The position numbers were made by a program, and so were the translations under genes. Positions 7,947 through 17,264 of a stretch of DNA of 64,000 nucleotides are shown in pieces. Numbering within the stretch: the stretch's first letter is position 1; each line of letters begins with the position of its first letter. The DNA is from Streptomonospora salina (lineage in GTDB: Bacteria; Actinomycetota; Actinomycetes; Streptosporangiales; Streptosporangiaceae), in assembly GCF_014204715.1 (NCBI RefSeq), contig NZ_JACHLY010000001.1:248001-312000 (forward strand). The letters are read 5' to 3'. Under the pieces are notes generated by a model. That model searched no databases and was not told where the DNA came from. It was given only the letters and a program-made list of their open reading frames with translations.

Positions 7947-8822
7947 TTACATGCTGCGACCTCCGCTGCGGCCTGTGCCGAGTGCGGCGACCGCGTCCAG
8001 CGCGGCCCGCGCGGCGCCCACGTCGTGGACCCGGAACACCCGCGCCCCCTGCCAGGCCGAGACCGCCAGCGCCGCCAGCGTGCCCGGGCCGCGCCCGTCG
8101 ACGGGGGCGGCCAGCGTCTCGCCGATGAAGTCCTTGTTGGACACCGCCACCAGGACCGGCCACCCGGTTTCGACCAAGCCGTCTAGGCGGCGGGTGAGCT
8201 CCAGCGAATGGTAGGTGTTCTTGCCGAAATCGTGGGTGGGGTCGACCAGTACCCGGTCGGGGCGCACCCCCAGCTCCACCGCGCGGTGCGCCAGGCCGCC
8301 GACGGTGGCGGCCACGTCGGCGAGCACGTCGGCGTAGTGCACCCGGTGGGGGTCGGTGCGCGGCGCCAGTCCGCCGGTGTGGCTGCACACCAGCCCGGCG
8401 CCGGCCTCGGCGGCCACCGCGGCCAGGGCGGGGTCGGCGCCCGCCCAGGTGTCGTTGATCAGGTCGGCGCCGGCCTCGGCGCAGGCGCGGCCCACCTCCG
8501 AGCGCCACGTGTCGACGGAGACGATCACCCCGGAGTGGCGGGCGCGCAGCGCGGCGACGAACGGCGCGGTGCGCCCGATCTCCTCGGCGGCGGTGACGTG
8601 GGCGCCGTGGCCCGCCTTGACACCGCCCACGTCGACGATGTCGGCGCCGTGGGCGACGGCCGCGTCGGCGGCGGCCAGCGCCGCGTCGAATCGGAACGTC
8701 GCGCCGCGGTCGTAGAAGGAGTCGGGGGTGCGGTTGACCACCGCCATCACCGCGTGGGCCCCGGGGCCGAATTCGCGTCCGCGCAGCCGCAGCACCCCTC
8801 CCGGCGCCGCCTCGTCGCTCAT
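7947..8822 (-). CDS. folP2: Dihydropteroate synthase homologue, FolP2 type
   Basis: A 291-residue TIM-barrel protein. MAVVNRTPDSFYDRG, DVGGVKAG, VSVDTWRSEV and NDTWAG follow the dihydropteroate-synthase order. The first motif has NRTPDSFYD in place of the canonical NxTPDSFSDGG, and VDVGGVKAG in place of DxGGESTRPG. These are the hallmarks of the actinobacterial FolP2 paralogue, reported in mycobacteria not to make dihydropteroate. The role is therefore probably not folate synthesis. The ATG at 8822 is preferred, since the upstream open frame enters a strong terminator hairpin. On the minus strand it lies downstream of the Lrp gene but is insulated from it by that hairpin. Confidence 0.85.
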   Translation of the reverse strand: MSDEAAPGGVLRLRGREFGPGAHAVMAVVNRTPDSFYDRGATFRFDAALAAADAAVAHGADIVDVGGVKAGHGAHVTAAEEIGRTAPFVAALRARHSGVIVSVDTWRSEVGRACAEAGADLINDTWAGADPALAAVAAEAGAGLVCSHTGGLAPRTDPHRVHYADVLADVAATVGGLAHRAVELGVRPDRVLVDPTHDFGKNTYHSLELTRRLDGLVETGWPVLVAVSNKDFIGETLAAPVDGRGPGTLAALAVSAWQGARVFRVHDVGAARAALDAVAALGTGRSGGRSM

Positions 8823-8875
8823 CGCCCCCCCCGTTTCCCCTCGATCGCCGCCCGTGCCGCCGGTCACGGCACCGC

Positions 8876-8923
8876 ACCGCATCGGCCCCGCCGCGAAGCC
8901 GCTCGCGGCGGGGCCGATGCGGT
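8876..8923. terminator. Strong hairpin terminator downstream of the two-domain Lrp gene
   Basis: A perfect 21-base inverted repeat (8876-8896 with 8903-8923) around a 6-base loop, starting 15 bases past the stop of the Lrp gene. No T-run follows, as is common for actinomycete terminators. It ends transcription of the Lrp gene before folP2. Confidence 0.7.
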
Positions 8924-8937
8924 CCCGGCGCGGCCGC

Positions 8938-9837
8938 TCAGTCGGCGGGCGCGGAGTCGCCGCCGTAGCGCTCCTTGGCCACCGCCAGGTGCTCCCAGGT
9001 CTCGACGTAGGTGACGTCGGAGCAGGAACGCACGGACTCCAGCGCCTCCACCAGCGACGGGCGGTCGGCGGCGCTGGCCGCGCCGATGGCGTCGTAGCGC
9101 CCGAAGCCGGTGGCGAGGAACGTGACCCCCGCCAGGCTACCGAGCCGCGAGGCGACCGCGCCCGAGTCGCCGCGGCAGCGCAGGCCGAATCCGACCTTCT
9201 CGCTGGCGCCCACCGCGGCCGGTTCGGCGATCGCGGTGACGTGGACGACGCCGGCCTCGATCAGGCGCACCACGCGCGAGCGCGCGGCGGCCTGGGAGAG
9301 GCCGACCTGGCGGGCGAGCTCGGCGTAGGACGCGCGCCCGTCCCGCTGGAGATGGCGGACCAGCCGCCAGTCCAGCGGGTCGATCGCAACGTCGCGCAGT
9401 TCGCGCACACTGCTGTAGGCGTCCTTGGCGATCGCTCCACCGCGGAAGGCCTCGGCCCCGGTGACGCCGGTCAGCGAGCGCAGCACGCCCAGCTCCTTGG
9501 CCAGCGCCTCGTCGTCGCGCACCCGGACGTGGGCCACGACCGGGAAGCGCCCGGCGGTCTGCGCTGCGAAAACCACGGCTTCGCGCTCGGCCAGCTCCTC
9601 CAGCACCGGACCCAGGGGCCCGGTGACGCGGAAGGATATGTGGGCGAACACCTCCATTCCCAGTACTCCGGCGTGCAGCACTCCCACGATCCGGATGGCA
9701 CCCGCGCCGACGAGCTGCTTGACGCGCGCCCGGACCGCTGTCCGGGACAGCCCTACGCCGTCGGCGAGTGCCTGGTATGTCGCTCTTCCGTCCCCCTGCA
9801 GCGCTCTGATGAGCGCGGCATCGACCGCATCGAGCAC
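8938..9837 (-). CDS. Lrp/AsnC-family regulator with two tandem Lrp units
   Basis: A 299-residue protein made of two copies of the AsnC fold. The first HTH is near residues 3-50 (LADGVGLSRTAVRARVKQLV) with a RAM-type ligand domain, and the second HTH is near 150-200 (LARQVGLSQAAARSRVVRLI) with a second RAM domain. Most Lrp proteins have one copy (about 150 residues). Duplicated forms are common in actinomycetes and presumably act as pseudo-dimers. The GTG at 9837 sits eight codons before the first HTH core and follows GGGAAAGG; an upstream ATG at 9909 would add 24 unrelated residues. It is divergent from the LCP gene. The effector is unknown, probably an amino acid. Confidence 0.87.
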   Translation of the reverse strand: MLDAVDAALIRALQGDGRATYQALADGVGLSRTAVRARVKQLVGAGAIRIVGVLHAGVLGMEVFAHISFRVTGPLGPVLEELAEREAVVFAAQTAGRFPVVAHVRVRDDEALAKELGVLRSLTGVTGAEAFRGGAIAKDAYSSVRELRDVAIDPLDWRLVRHLQRDGRASYAELARQVGLSQAAARSRVVRLIEAGVVHVTAIAEPAAVGASEKVGFGLRCRGDSGAVASRLGSLAGVTFLATGFGRYDAIGAASAADRPSLVEALESVRSCSDVTYVETWEHLAVAKERYGGDSAPAD

Positions 9838-10133
9838 GATTGCATGCCTTTCCCTTACATGACGGCACCCATTCCCCCCGGGCGCCGCCCCCTCCTGCGG
9901 CCAGATCATGGCAGTTGTTGCGACGGTTAACTACTGATCACGAAAGAAACAAGGACGACTTTGCCCCTCCATCGCCGGAGATACGGACAACCAGGTGGGT
10001 ATACCGACATCCCGGGCAGACAACGATCATGGTGCGGATGGCCGTGCGTGTGCGAACAGCTCCGGCGAAGCGAGACACTGTTCTGCGGCATATCCGACGC
10101 CGTGTGCGGTAGGAGAAGGAAACGACGCCCCGC

Positions 10134-10159
10134 CGTCCGACGACCGCTGTCGTCGGACG
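10134..10159. other. Perfect hairpin in the leader of the LCP gene
   Basis: CGTCCGACGAC (10134-10144) pairs exactly with GTCGTCGGACG (10149-10159) around a CGCT loop, ending 37 bases before the LCP start. It could be an operator or an mRNA structure; there is no T-run. The rest of the 359-base gap between the Lrp and LCP genes shows no gene. Confidence 0.4.
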
Positions 10160-10196
10160 ACGCGCATGTGGGGACGGTCGGCTAGAAGGGGAGTCC

Positions 10197-11759
10197 ATGG
10201 CACAAGCACGCGATCGCGAGGAGCCGGAGGAGCCCGGTGCGCCCGAGGCCGCCTCCCGCCCTGCGACCACCGCGCGAGCGCTGCTGTGGACGGCCGCCTC
10301 ATTGCCCGTGCCCGGTATCGCCCACCTGCGCATGCGCCGGCGCGCCGCCGGATGGGCGATCCTGTGCTGCTACCTCGTGCTCGTGGCCGCCGCAGCGGTG
10401 GGCGCCTTCCTCGTCAACGGCGACGTCATGCGCGGCGCGCAACTGGCCGTGCAGGGGCGCTGGCTGCTGACCGCCTCGGTCGCAGCGTTCGCGATCGCCG
10501 TGCTGTGGATGACCGTGATCGTGCACGCCTGGACGATCCTGCGGCCTCCGGGATCGCGCCTGCTGCTGCGCACCGCGAGCGCCGTGGCGGTGGCCGTGCT
10601 GTGCCTGGCGGTGGCCGTACCGGCGGCCGCGGTGGTGCGCACGGCCTACACCGCCTACGACACCCTCAACTCCGTCTTCGGAACCGAGCCCGAGGGCGAG
10701 CCGCCGCACGACGCGTCCGACCCGTGGACCGGGCGCGACCGGGTCAACGTGCTGCTGCTGGGCGGCGACGCCGGCAGCAACCGCTACGGGATGCGCACCG
10801 ACTCCATGATCGTGGCCAGCATCGACGTGGACCACGGCGACGTGGTGCTGATCGGGTTTCCACGCAACCTGGAGAACGCGCAGTTCCCCGACGACACCGC
10901 CCTAGCGGAGCGCTACCCGCCGCCCTACGGCTTCGACCATCTCCTCAACGACGTCTACCAGACCGTCGCCGAGGAGCCCGAGGAGCTGGCTATCGATCCC
11001 TCGGCCGACGATCCGGCCGCCGACACGCTCAAGCGCGTCATCGGCAACCTCGTCGACCTGGACCTGGACTATTACGCGCTGGTGGACATGAAGGGCTTCT
11101 CCTCGCTGATCGACGCCGTCGGCGGCATCGACGTGCACATCGAGGACCCCATCCCCTACGGCCAGGAGGGCAACATCCTGGAGGAGGGCGACCAGCACCT
11201 CGACGGATACGAGGCGCTGTGGTACGGCCGCAGCCGCGTCAACAGCGACGACTACGCGCGCATGGGCCGCCAGGGGTGCCTGCTGAAGTACGTCGCCGAG
11301 CAGACCGACCCCGCAACGGTGCTGACCAGTTTCCAGGAGCTGGCGGGGGCCACGAAGAAGACGCTGCGCACCGACATCCCCCAATCCAAGGTCGCGTCCT
11401 TTCTGGACCTGGCCGACCTGGTGACCGACCAGGGGCGGATGTCGACGCTGCAACTCTCGCCGCCCCAGGTCACCACCGCCCACCCGGACTGGAAGAAGAT
11501 CCGCGGGCTGATCGCCGAAGCGATCGGTGATCAGGAGGAAGCCCAGGCGGCCGAGCAGGAGGGCCAGGCCGACGGCGACGACGAGGTCGCCCCCTCGGCC
11601 TCGCCCGGCGACGGCGGCTCCGGCGGCGCCGAGGACGGCGCGGGCGGCGCGGGCGAAACCGCATGGCAGGAGTACACGGGGCTGAACGAGCCCTCGCCCG
11701 AGGCGCCGGGGCGCCAGGTCGGCGACGACGCTACCGCCCTGGACGCGCTGTGCCCCTGA
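10197..11759 (+). CDS. LytR-CpsA-Psr (LCP) family cell-wall glycopolymer ligase
   Basis: A 520-residue membrane protein. LCP enzymes move lipid-linked glycopolymers onto peptidoglycan on the outer face of the membrane. Three hydrophobic segments lie in the first 150 residues (about 55-80, 92-115 and 122-145), followed by the catalytic LCP domain at about 180-345: NVLLLGGDAGSNRYGMRTDSM, then GFPRN with the Arg that contacts the pyrophosphate, and RSRVNSDDYARMGRQ. Extra N-terminal membrane segments compared with single-span LytR proteins are seen in several actinobacterial members. The last 90 residues are an acidic Glu/Gly/Ala tail. The ATG follows AAGGGGAG. Confidence 0.92.
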   Translation: MAQARDREEPEEPGAPEAASRPATTARALLWTAASLPVPGIAHLRMRRRAAGWAILCCYLVLVAAAAVGAFLVNGDVMRGAQLAVQGRWLLTASVAAFAIAVLWMTVIVHAWTILRPPGSRLLLRTASAVAVAVLCLAVAVPAAAVVRTAYTAYDTLNSVFGTEPEGEPPHDASDPWTGRDRVNVLLLGGDAGSNRYGMRTDSMIVASIDVDHGDVVLIGFPRNLENAQFPDDTALAERYPPPYGFDHLLNDVYQTVAEEPEELAIDPSADDPAADTLKRVIGNLVDLDLDYYALVDMKGFSSLIDAVGGIDVHIEDPIPYGQEGNILEEGDQHLDGYEALWYGRSRVNSDDYARMGRQGCLLKYVAEQTDPATVLTSFQELAGATKKTLRTDIPQSKVASFLDLADLVTDQGRMSTLQLSPPQVTTAHPDWKKIRGLIAEAIGDQEEAQAAEQEGQADGDDEVAPSASPGDGGSGGAEDGAGGAGETAWQEYTGLNEPSPEAPGRQVGDDATALDALCP

Positions 11760-11783
11760 CGCGGCGGCGGCACGGCACCGCGT

Positions 11784-11820
11784 GACCCCGGCCCCCGCGC
11801 CGGTCGGCGGGACCGGGGTC
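11784..11820. terminator. Probable terminator after the LCP gene
   Basis: GACCCCGG (11784-11791) pairs with CCGGGGTC (11813-11820) across a GC-rich 21-base loop that can fold further. It lies between the convergent LCP and GNAT genes, so it may serve both. Confidence 0.45.
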
Positions 11821-11903
11821 CAGTGCACCAGGGCGGCGCCCACGCCCGGCCGCGGCGGCGTCGGTGCCGACCGCGGGAGTGCGGCGACGGAGCGCCTCCC
11901 GGA

Positions 11904-12374
11904 TCACCCGTCAGCGGACCCGGGGCGCCACGAATACCGGATGTCCGGCTCGCGTTCGGCGTTGCCCCGGCCGTCGGTGCGCTCCGCAGCGACGAAGCCG
12001 TGCCGCTCGTAGAAACGCCGTGCCGATTCGTTGACCTGGAAGGTCCACAGCGCCAACCCGGCCGGGCGACGCTGTTGGGCCAGGCGCACGAGGCGCCCGC
12101 CGATGCCCCGGCCCTGCCAGCGCGGATCGAGATAGAGCTGGGCGAGGTCCTGGCCGTCCAGCACCATCATCGCGACCACCGAGCCTGCGACGGTCGCCGC
12201 CCACGTCTCCTGCCCGGGTACGACGATCTCCCGGATCCAGGACCGGACCTGTTCGTCCGTATGGGCTCGGTCCACGGTCGGAAGCGCCGCTGCGAACGAA
12301 CGCAGCCAGCCTCCGGCCACCGCGGCGGCGTCGGTGCCGACCGCACGGCGGACGGCGAAATCGGGTGGCTCCAC
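11904..12374 (-). CDS. GNAT-family N-acetyltransferase
   Basis: A 156-residue acetyl-CoA-dependent acyltransferase. The acetyl-CoA pyrophosphate loop is visible at about residues 88-101 (DPRWQGRGIGGRLV, i.e. R/Q-x-x-G-x-G/A). It is preceded by the DGQDLAQLYLD strand and followed by NESARRFYERHGF, typical of motif B. The acceptor is unknown. The GTG at 12374 gives the usual family length; the frame stays open upstream to 12470 but without a credible start, and the ribosome site is weak. The gene is convergent with the LCP gene. Confidence 0.82.
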   Translation of the reverse strand: MEPPDFAVRRAVGTDAAAVAGGWLRSFAAALPTVDRAHTDEQVRSWIREIVVPGQETWAATVAGSVVAMMVLDGQDLAQLYLDPRWQGRGIGGRLVRLAQQRRPAGLALWTFQVNESARRFYERHGFVAAERTDGRGNAEREPDIRYSWRPGSADG

Positions 12375-12497
12375 AGACGCATACTCGCAGCGGCACGGCG
12401 CCGCCGCACCCGGAATTCTCCGCGGCACTGCGCGGCCGGTCCGCCGCCAGGAGCCGTCCGCGGGCGGCACAGCCTGCCGGCGTTTCCGGCCGCCGTA

Positions 12498-13088
12498 CTA
12501 GGCGGAGAACCCGCCGTAGCGGCCGCGGTGGTACACCAGCGGGCGGCCGGCCTCGGCCGAAACCCGGGACTGGGCGACGCGGCCGACCACCAGCCAGTGG
12601 TCGCCGACGGCGAGGACGTCGTGCTTGCGGCACAGCAGGTGGCCCGCCGCACCGTGCAGCAGCGGCAGGTCCTCGGAGCCGCGCCGCCACCGCGTCGGCG
12701 GCGCGAAGCGGTCGACGCCGCGGGCGGCGAAGCGCGATGCGACTTCCTGCTGGTGCTCGCCGAGGATGTTGACCGCGAAGGCGGGGGCCTCACGCAGGCC
12801 CTGCCAGGTGGAGGAGCGGTCGTCGATGTAGAAGGACACCAGAGGGGGGTCCAGGCTCACGCTGGTGAACGAGGTCGCGGTCACCCCGACGGGCCCGTGC
12901 GGCGCCTCGGCCGTCACCACCACCACCCCGGCGGCGTGCTCGCCCATCACGCGGCGGAACCCCTCGGCGGCGACGTCGCCGTCCCGGTCCAGCCGCTGTG
13001 CATACCCGCCGTCCGAGCCGGGTTCCGCCTCCGCCGATCTGCGCACGCGCGCCTCCGTCCTGTGTGTGGGGCGTCCGCCCGTCGACAC
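12498..13088 (-). CDS. Flavin reductase-like (FMN-binding split-barrel) protein
   Basis: A 196-residue protein of the flavin-reductase family that supplies reduced flavin to two-component monooxygenases. VTATSFTSVSLDPPLVSFYIDDRSS is the flavin-binding signature, and FAVNILGEHQQEVASRFA and VGDHWLVVGRV are typical of later strands. About 40 N-terminal residues are not conserved-looking. The GTG at 13088 has GGAGG seven bases upstream. No monooxygenase partner is nearby, so the physiological partner is unknown. Confidence 0.87.
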   Translation of the reverse strand: MSTGGRPTHRTEARVRRSAEAEPGSDGGYAQRLDRDGDVAAEGFRRVMGEHAAGVVVVTAEAPHGPVGVTATSFTSVSLDPPLVSFYIDDRSSTWQGLREAPAFAVNILGEHQQEVASRFAARGVDRFAPPTRWRRGSEDLPLLHGAAGHLLCRKHDVLAVGDHWLVVGRVAQSRVSAEAGRPLVYHRGRYGGFSA

Positions 13089-13364
13089 CGGTGTCCTCCG
13101 TCGGGTCAGCCGATCGCGTAGGCGCGCTATTCCCGCTCCACGCCCCGTGTGCGCAGGTTCTCACACGGCGTTCCGCCGCCTGCGGGCCGCTCGGCTCCCG
13201 TTCCCCGCACTCCGTCGCAGCGGGTGAAGGATTTCGCCGACAGCGAACGGGGGTGCCGCCTCATCGGCGGATGCGGTGCGCGTGCGCCCCCGACCGGTGC
13301 GGCGGCCGCGCACCGCACGGATTCGAACGCGACGCCGCGCACCGGGCCGACTAGAGTCCGGCAT

Positions 13365-14111
13365 ATGCGCACGTCTTCGTCTCGGGGCCGCCGTACCCTG
13401 GTGATCGTTGCGGTCCTGGCGGTGTGCGCCGGCGGGGTCGCCGTCGGCGGGCCGTGGCTGCTGGCCCGGGCCGGGCTCGACGGAACCGTGCTGCCCTGGG
13501 CCGCCCCGTGTTCGGTGGACACCGCCGACGGAACGGTCATGCTGTCGTCGGACGAGGCCCGCCGGGCGACCACGGCGGTGGCGCTCCGGGCCCGCGGCGC
13601 CGACGCGCCCGACACCTCCGGAATCGACGGCGACGCGCTCCGGCGCCTGCGCGAGGGACCGACCGACGGCCCCGGACCCAGCCTGACCTGCCGGGTCTCC
13701 ACCGGGAGCGGGCTCGGCGAGCAGGAACTCACCGACAGCGGGCTCACCCCGCGCGCCCAGGCGCTGCTCGACTCCGCCGGCGAGGTTTTCGGCACCATGA
13801 GCGTCGGCGGCTACGAGACCGGCGGCGTCTCCTCCGGCCACGGCGAGGACTCCGCGCACTACGACGGGCGCGCCGTCGACGTCTTCTACCGTCCCGTCAG
13901 CGAGGAGAACCGGCGCGAGGGGTGGCTGCTGGCGCACTGGCTGGTCGCCCACGCCGAACAGCTGCACGTGGCCCACGTGATCTTCGACGACGAGATCTGG
14001 AGCGCGCGGGACCCCCGCGGCGGCTGGCAGCCCTACGAGGCCGGCGACCCCGACAACGCGATCCTGCGCCACCTCGACCACGTCCACGTCGACGTCCAGC
14101 GCGGCGGATGA
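13365..14111 (+). CDS. Membrane-anchored or secreted protein of the ARB-07466-like family
   Basis: A 248-residue protein with an Arg-rich start and one hydrophobic segment at residues 10-33 (LVIVAVLAVCAGGVAVGG), acting as anchor or uncleaved signal. The C-terminal 100 residues (DSAHYDGRAVDVFYRP, a HWLVAHAEQLHVAHVIFDDEIW stretch, and DHVHVDV near the end) contain several His/Asp residues spaced like D-Ala-D-Ala peptidase-fold proteins of M15/LAS type. Family members are common in actinomycetes and biochemically uncharacterised, so enzymatic activity is an inference. The ATG at 13365 follows a TAGAGT that may be a -10, leaving a very short leader. Confidence 0.75.
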   Translation: MRTSSSRGRRTLVIVAVLAVCAGGVAVGGPWLLARAGLDGTVLPWAAPCSVDTADGTVMLSSDEARRATTAVALRARGADAPDTSGIDGDALRRLREGPTDGPGPSLTCRVSTGSGLGEQELTDSGLTPRAQALLDSAGEVFGTMSVGGYETGGVSSGHGEDSAHYDGRAVDVFYRPVSEENRREGWLLAHWLVAHAEQLHVAHVIFDDEIWSARDPRGGWQPYEAGDPDNAILRHLDHVHVDVQRGG

Positions 14112-14225
14112 CCCCTGACCGCGGGCACGGCACGGCCGCGCACATCCGGGGCGCCGCGCGGGAACGCGTCCACAGGCCCGCGCGGTCCTGGCACCGGAGT
14201 GCGCGCTGTCGCTAGGTTGGCACCC

Positions 14226-15713
14226 GTGCCTGATATCGATGCTGACTTCCTCGCCCTGCCGATGCGGCGGCTCGCCGACGCCGCGCTGCAGCGGGCCCGC
14301 GACCTGGGCGCCGAGCACGCGGACTTCCGCCTGGAACGGATCCGCGGCCGCTACCTCGCCCTGACCGACGCTGCGCTGGACAGCGAGTCCGACAGCGACA
14401 CCCTCGGCTTCGCCGTGCGGGTCGTGCACGACGGCGTGTGGGGCTTCGCCGCCGCGACCGAGCTGAGCCCCGACACCGCGGCGGCCGTCGCCGAGCGCGC
14501 CGTGCAGGTCGCCGCGGTCTCGGCCGCGGCCGCCACCGACCGCATCGAGCTCGCCGCCGAACCGGCCCACCCCGACGCCACCTGGGTGTCCTCCTACGAG
14601 ATCGACCCCTTCGAGGTCGCCCCGCGCGAGCAGACGTCCATGCTGGCCGGCTGGAGCCGCCGCCTGCTCGACGACAGCCGGGTCGACCACGTCGACGCGT
14701 CGATGCTGGCGGTCAAGGAGCAGAAGTTCTACGCCGACACCGCCGGTACGACCACCACCCAGCAGCGGGTGCGCATCGCGCCGGGCGCCGAGGTGTTCGC
14801 CGCCCGCGACGGCGTCCTCGACAGCATGCGCACGATCGCGCCGCCGGCCGGGCGCGGATGGGAGTACCTCGCCCGGGTCGAACCCGAGATCGACTCGCTT
14901 CCGGAGCTGCTCGCCGAGAAGCTGGCCGCGCCCAGTGTCGAGCCCGGGACCTACGACCTGGTCCTGCACCCCTCCAACCTGTGGCTGACCATCCACGAAT
15001 CCGTCGGCCACGCGACCGAGCTGGACCGGGCGCTGGGCTACGAGGCCGCCTACGCCGGCACCTCGTTCGCCACACCCGACCGGCTGGGCGGCCTGCAGTA
15101 CGGCTCGCCGATCATGAACGTCACCGGCGACCGCACCGTGGAGCACGGCCTGGCCACCGTCGGCTACGACGACGAGGGCGTGGCCACCTCCTCCTTCGAC
15201 CTCGTCCGCGACGGCGTCCTGACGGGCTACCAGCGCGACCGCCGGATCTCGCACGTGCAGGGCTACGCCTCCTCCAACGGCTGCGCCCACGCCGACTCCC
15301 CCGCCACGATGCCGATCCAGCGTATGGCGAACGTGTCGCTGGCAGCCGATCCCGACGGCCCGTCCACCGACGGGCTGATCGCCGGTGTCGAGGACGGCGT
15401 CTACGTGGTCGGTGACAAGAGCTGGTCCATCGACATGCAGCGCTACAACTTCCAGTTCACCGGGCAGCGGTTCTACCGCATCGCCGGAGGCCGCATCACG
15501 GGGATGCTGCGCGACGCGGCCTATCAGGCCACCACGACCGACTTCTGGGGTGCGATGCGCGCGCTGGGCGGCCCGCAGACCTACGAGCTGGGCGGTTCGT
15601 TCATGTGCGGCAAGGGACAGCCGGGGCAGGTGGCCGCGGTCAGCCACGGCTGCCCCAGCGCGGCCTTCTCCGGCATCCGCATCCTCAACACAGTGCAGGA
15701 GGCAGGCAAGTGA
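14226..15713 (+). CDS. tldD: Metalloprotease TldD
   Basis: A 495-residue subunit of the TldD/TldE zinc protease, which trims unfolded peptides and, in other bacteria, matures microcins and processes CcdA-type antitoxins. The zinc motif HESVGH is at residues 257-262, followed by ATE. Further family landmarks are YEAAYAGTSF and the C-terminal GGSFMCGKGQPGQVAAVSHG carrying the Cys/His zinc ligand region. The GTG at 14226 is preferred over the upstream ATG at 14199. It overlaps the partner gene start by four bases (GTGA), so the subunits are made in a fixed ratio. Confidence 0.93.
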   Translation: MPDIDADFLALPMRRLADAALQRARDLGAEHADFRLERIRGRYLALTDAALDSESDSDTLGFAVRVVHDGVWGFAAATELSPDTAAAVAERAVQVAAVSAAAATDRIELAAEPAHPDATWVSSYEIDPFEVAPREQTSMLAGWSRRLLDDSRVDHVDASMLAVKEQKFYADTAGTTTTQQRVRIAPGAEVFAARDGVLDSMRTIAPPAGRGWEYLARVEPEIDSLPELLAEKLAAPSVEPGTYDLVLHPSNLWLTIHESVGHATELDRALGYEAAYAGTSFATPDRLGGLQYGSPIMNVTGDRTVEHGLATVGYDDEGVATSSFDLVRDGVLTGYQRDRRISHVQGYASSNGCAHADSPATMPIQRMANVSLAADPDGPSTDGLIAGVEDGVYVVGDKSWSIDMQRYNFQFTGQRFYRIAGGRITGMLRDAAYQATTTDFWGAMRALGGPQTYELGGSFMCGKGQPGQVAAVSHGCPSAAFSGIRILNTVQEAGK

Positions 15714-17137
15714 GCGGCACGACTCCGCAGGCGGTGGTGGAGCGGGTCCTGGGGCTGGCCCGCGCGGACGGCTGCATGGTGCTGGTCGAGGACGGCGCGA
15801 GCGCCAACCTGCGCTGGGCCGGGAACTCGCTGACCACCAACGGATCCACGCAGTCCCGCACGGTCACGGTGATCGCGCTGTGCCGCTCCGACCGCGGCGT
15901 GTCGGTGGGTGTGCGCACCCGTACCGGCGTGGCGGGCGGCGACCTGGAGGACCTGGTGCGCGCGGCCGAGGCGGCCGCATCCCAGGCCCTTCCGGCCGAG
16001 GACGCCGTGGCCCTGCTGGAACCCGGCGACACGGCGGTGTCGGAGTCCACCGACTGGGACGCCCCGGTCCCCACCACCGACATCTCGGTGTTCTCCGGAC
16101 TGGCGCCGGGCCTGGGGCGGGCCTTCCGACGCGGGTCGGCGGCGGAGCGGCGGTTCTACGGCTACGCCGAGCACACCGTCGCCTCCACCTTCTTCGGCAG
16201 CTCCACCGGGGTGCGGCTGCGCCACGACCAGCCCTCGGGAACGGTCGAACTCAACGCCAAGACCGGAGTGTCCTTCTCCACCGCCGACGGCGGCCACTCG
16301 GCGTGGGCCGGACGGGCCACGCGCGACTTCGCCGACGTCGACGCCGAGGAGCTGGAGGACGAACTGGCGCGGCGGGTGCGCTGGTCCCGGCAGCGGGTCG
16401 ACCTTCCAGCCGGGCGCTACGAAACCCTGATGCCGCCCAGCGCGGTCGCCGACATGATGGCGCTGCTGTACTTCTCCGCCACGGCCCGCGACGCCGCCGA
16501 AGGGCGCACCGTGTTCTCCGGCTCCGGTGGCGCCGGCGCCACCCGCGTGGGCGAACGGCTCGCGGACATGCCGCTGACCCTGTTCAGCGACCCTGCCTAT
16601 GCGGGCCTGGAGTGCGCTCCCTTCGTCGCGGCCGGCGCGCCGGGGCGGCGGGTGACCGCCTTCGACAACGGCCGGCCGCTGGGGCGTACCGAGTGGATCT
16701 CCGACGGCACGCTCGCCGCTCTGCCCCAGACCCGCCGGTCGGCGGAGCTGACCGGTCTGGCGCTGACCCCGCACGTCGAGAACCTGGTGCTGGAGTCCGG
16801 ATCCGCAACGGCGAGCCTGGACGAGATGATCGCCCGGACCGAGCGGGGCCTGCTGCTGACGTGCCTGTGGTACGTGCGCGAGGTCGACCCGCAGAGCCTG
16901 CTGCTGACCGGGTTGACGCGCGACGGCGTCTACCTGGTCGAGGACGGCGAGGTCACCGGCGCGGTGAACAACTTCCGGTTCAACGAGTCGCCGGTGTCGC
17001 TGCTCGACCGCGCCACCGAGGCCGGAGCCACCGTGCCCGCCCTGGGCCGCGAAATCGGCGACAGCTTTCCCCGCACGGCCATGCCGCCGCTGCGGATCCC
17101 CGATTTCAACATGTCCACGGTCAGCCAGGCGTCCTGA
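15710..17137 (+). CDS. pmbA: TldE/PmbA subunit of the TldD/TldE protease
   Basis: A 475-residue non-catalytic partner of TldD. It shares the fold but lacks the HExxxH zinc motif, as expected for TldE. N-terminal features (VEDGASANLRWAGNSLTTNG) and the C-terminal VNNFRFNESPVSLLDRA are family-typical. The start codon overlaps the tldD stop. No peptide precursor gene or modification enzyme is adjacent, so this pair more likely does general protein turnover than maturation of a local peptide. Confidence 0.92.
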   Translation: MSGTTPQAVVERVLGLARADGCMVLVEDGASANLRWAGNSLTTNGSTQSRTVTVIALCRSDRGVSVGVRTRTGVAGGDLEDLVRAAEAAASQALPAEDAVALLEPGDTAVSESTDWDAPVPTTDISVFSGLAPGLGRAFRRGSAAERRFYGYAEHTVASTFFGSSTGVRLRHDQPSGTVELNAKTGVSFSTADGGHSAWAGRATRDFADVDAEELEDELARRVRWSRQRVDLPAGRYETLMPPSAVADMMALLYFSATARDAAEGRTVFSGSGGAGATRVGERLADMPLTLFSDPAYAGLECAPFVAAGAPGRRVTAFDNGRPLGRTEWISDGTLAALPQTRRSAELTGLALTPHVENLVLESGSATASLDEMIARTERGLLLTCLWYVREVDPQSLLLTGLTRDGVYLVEDGEVTGAVNNFRFNESPVSLLDRATEAGATVPALGREIGDSFPRTAMPPLRIPDFNMSTVSQAS

Positions 17138-17186
17138 CACCGCGCCGCCCGCCGCGTCCCGGACCCCGCACCGCCGGAACCGGGGC

Positions 17187-17219
17187 GGGGCGGGCCCGCC
17201 GGCCACCGGAGCCCGCCCC
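17187..17219. terminator. Probable terminator between pmbA and the dodecin gene
   Basis: GGGGCGGGC (17187-17195) pairs with GCCCGCCCC (17211-17219) around a 15-base loop. It sits between two convergent genes and could stop transcription from either side. Confidence 0.5.
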
Positions 17220-17264
17220 GCGGCACCGCCGGCGCCGCTGCAGGGCGTCGGCGGCGGTCCTTGG

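Noticed and set aside
13161-15647. 828-codon minus-strand open frame over tldD
   Set aside because: It is a shadow of tldD and its upstream gene; no family features.
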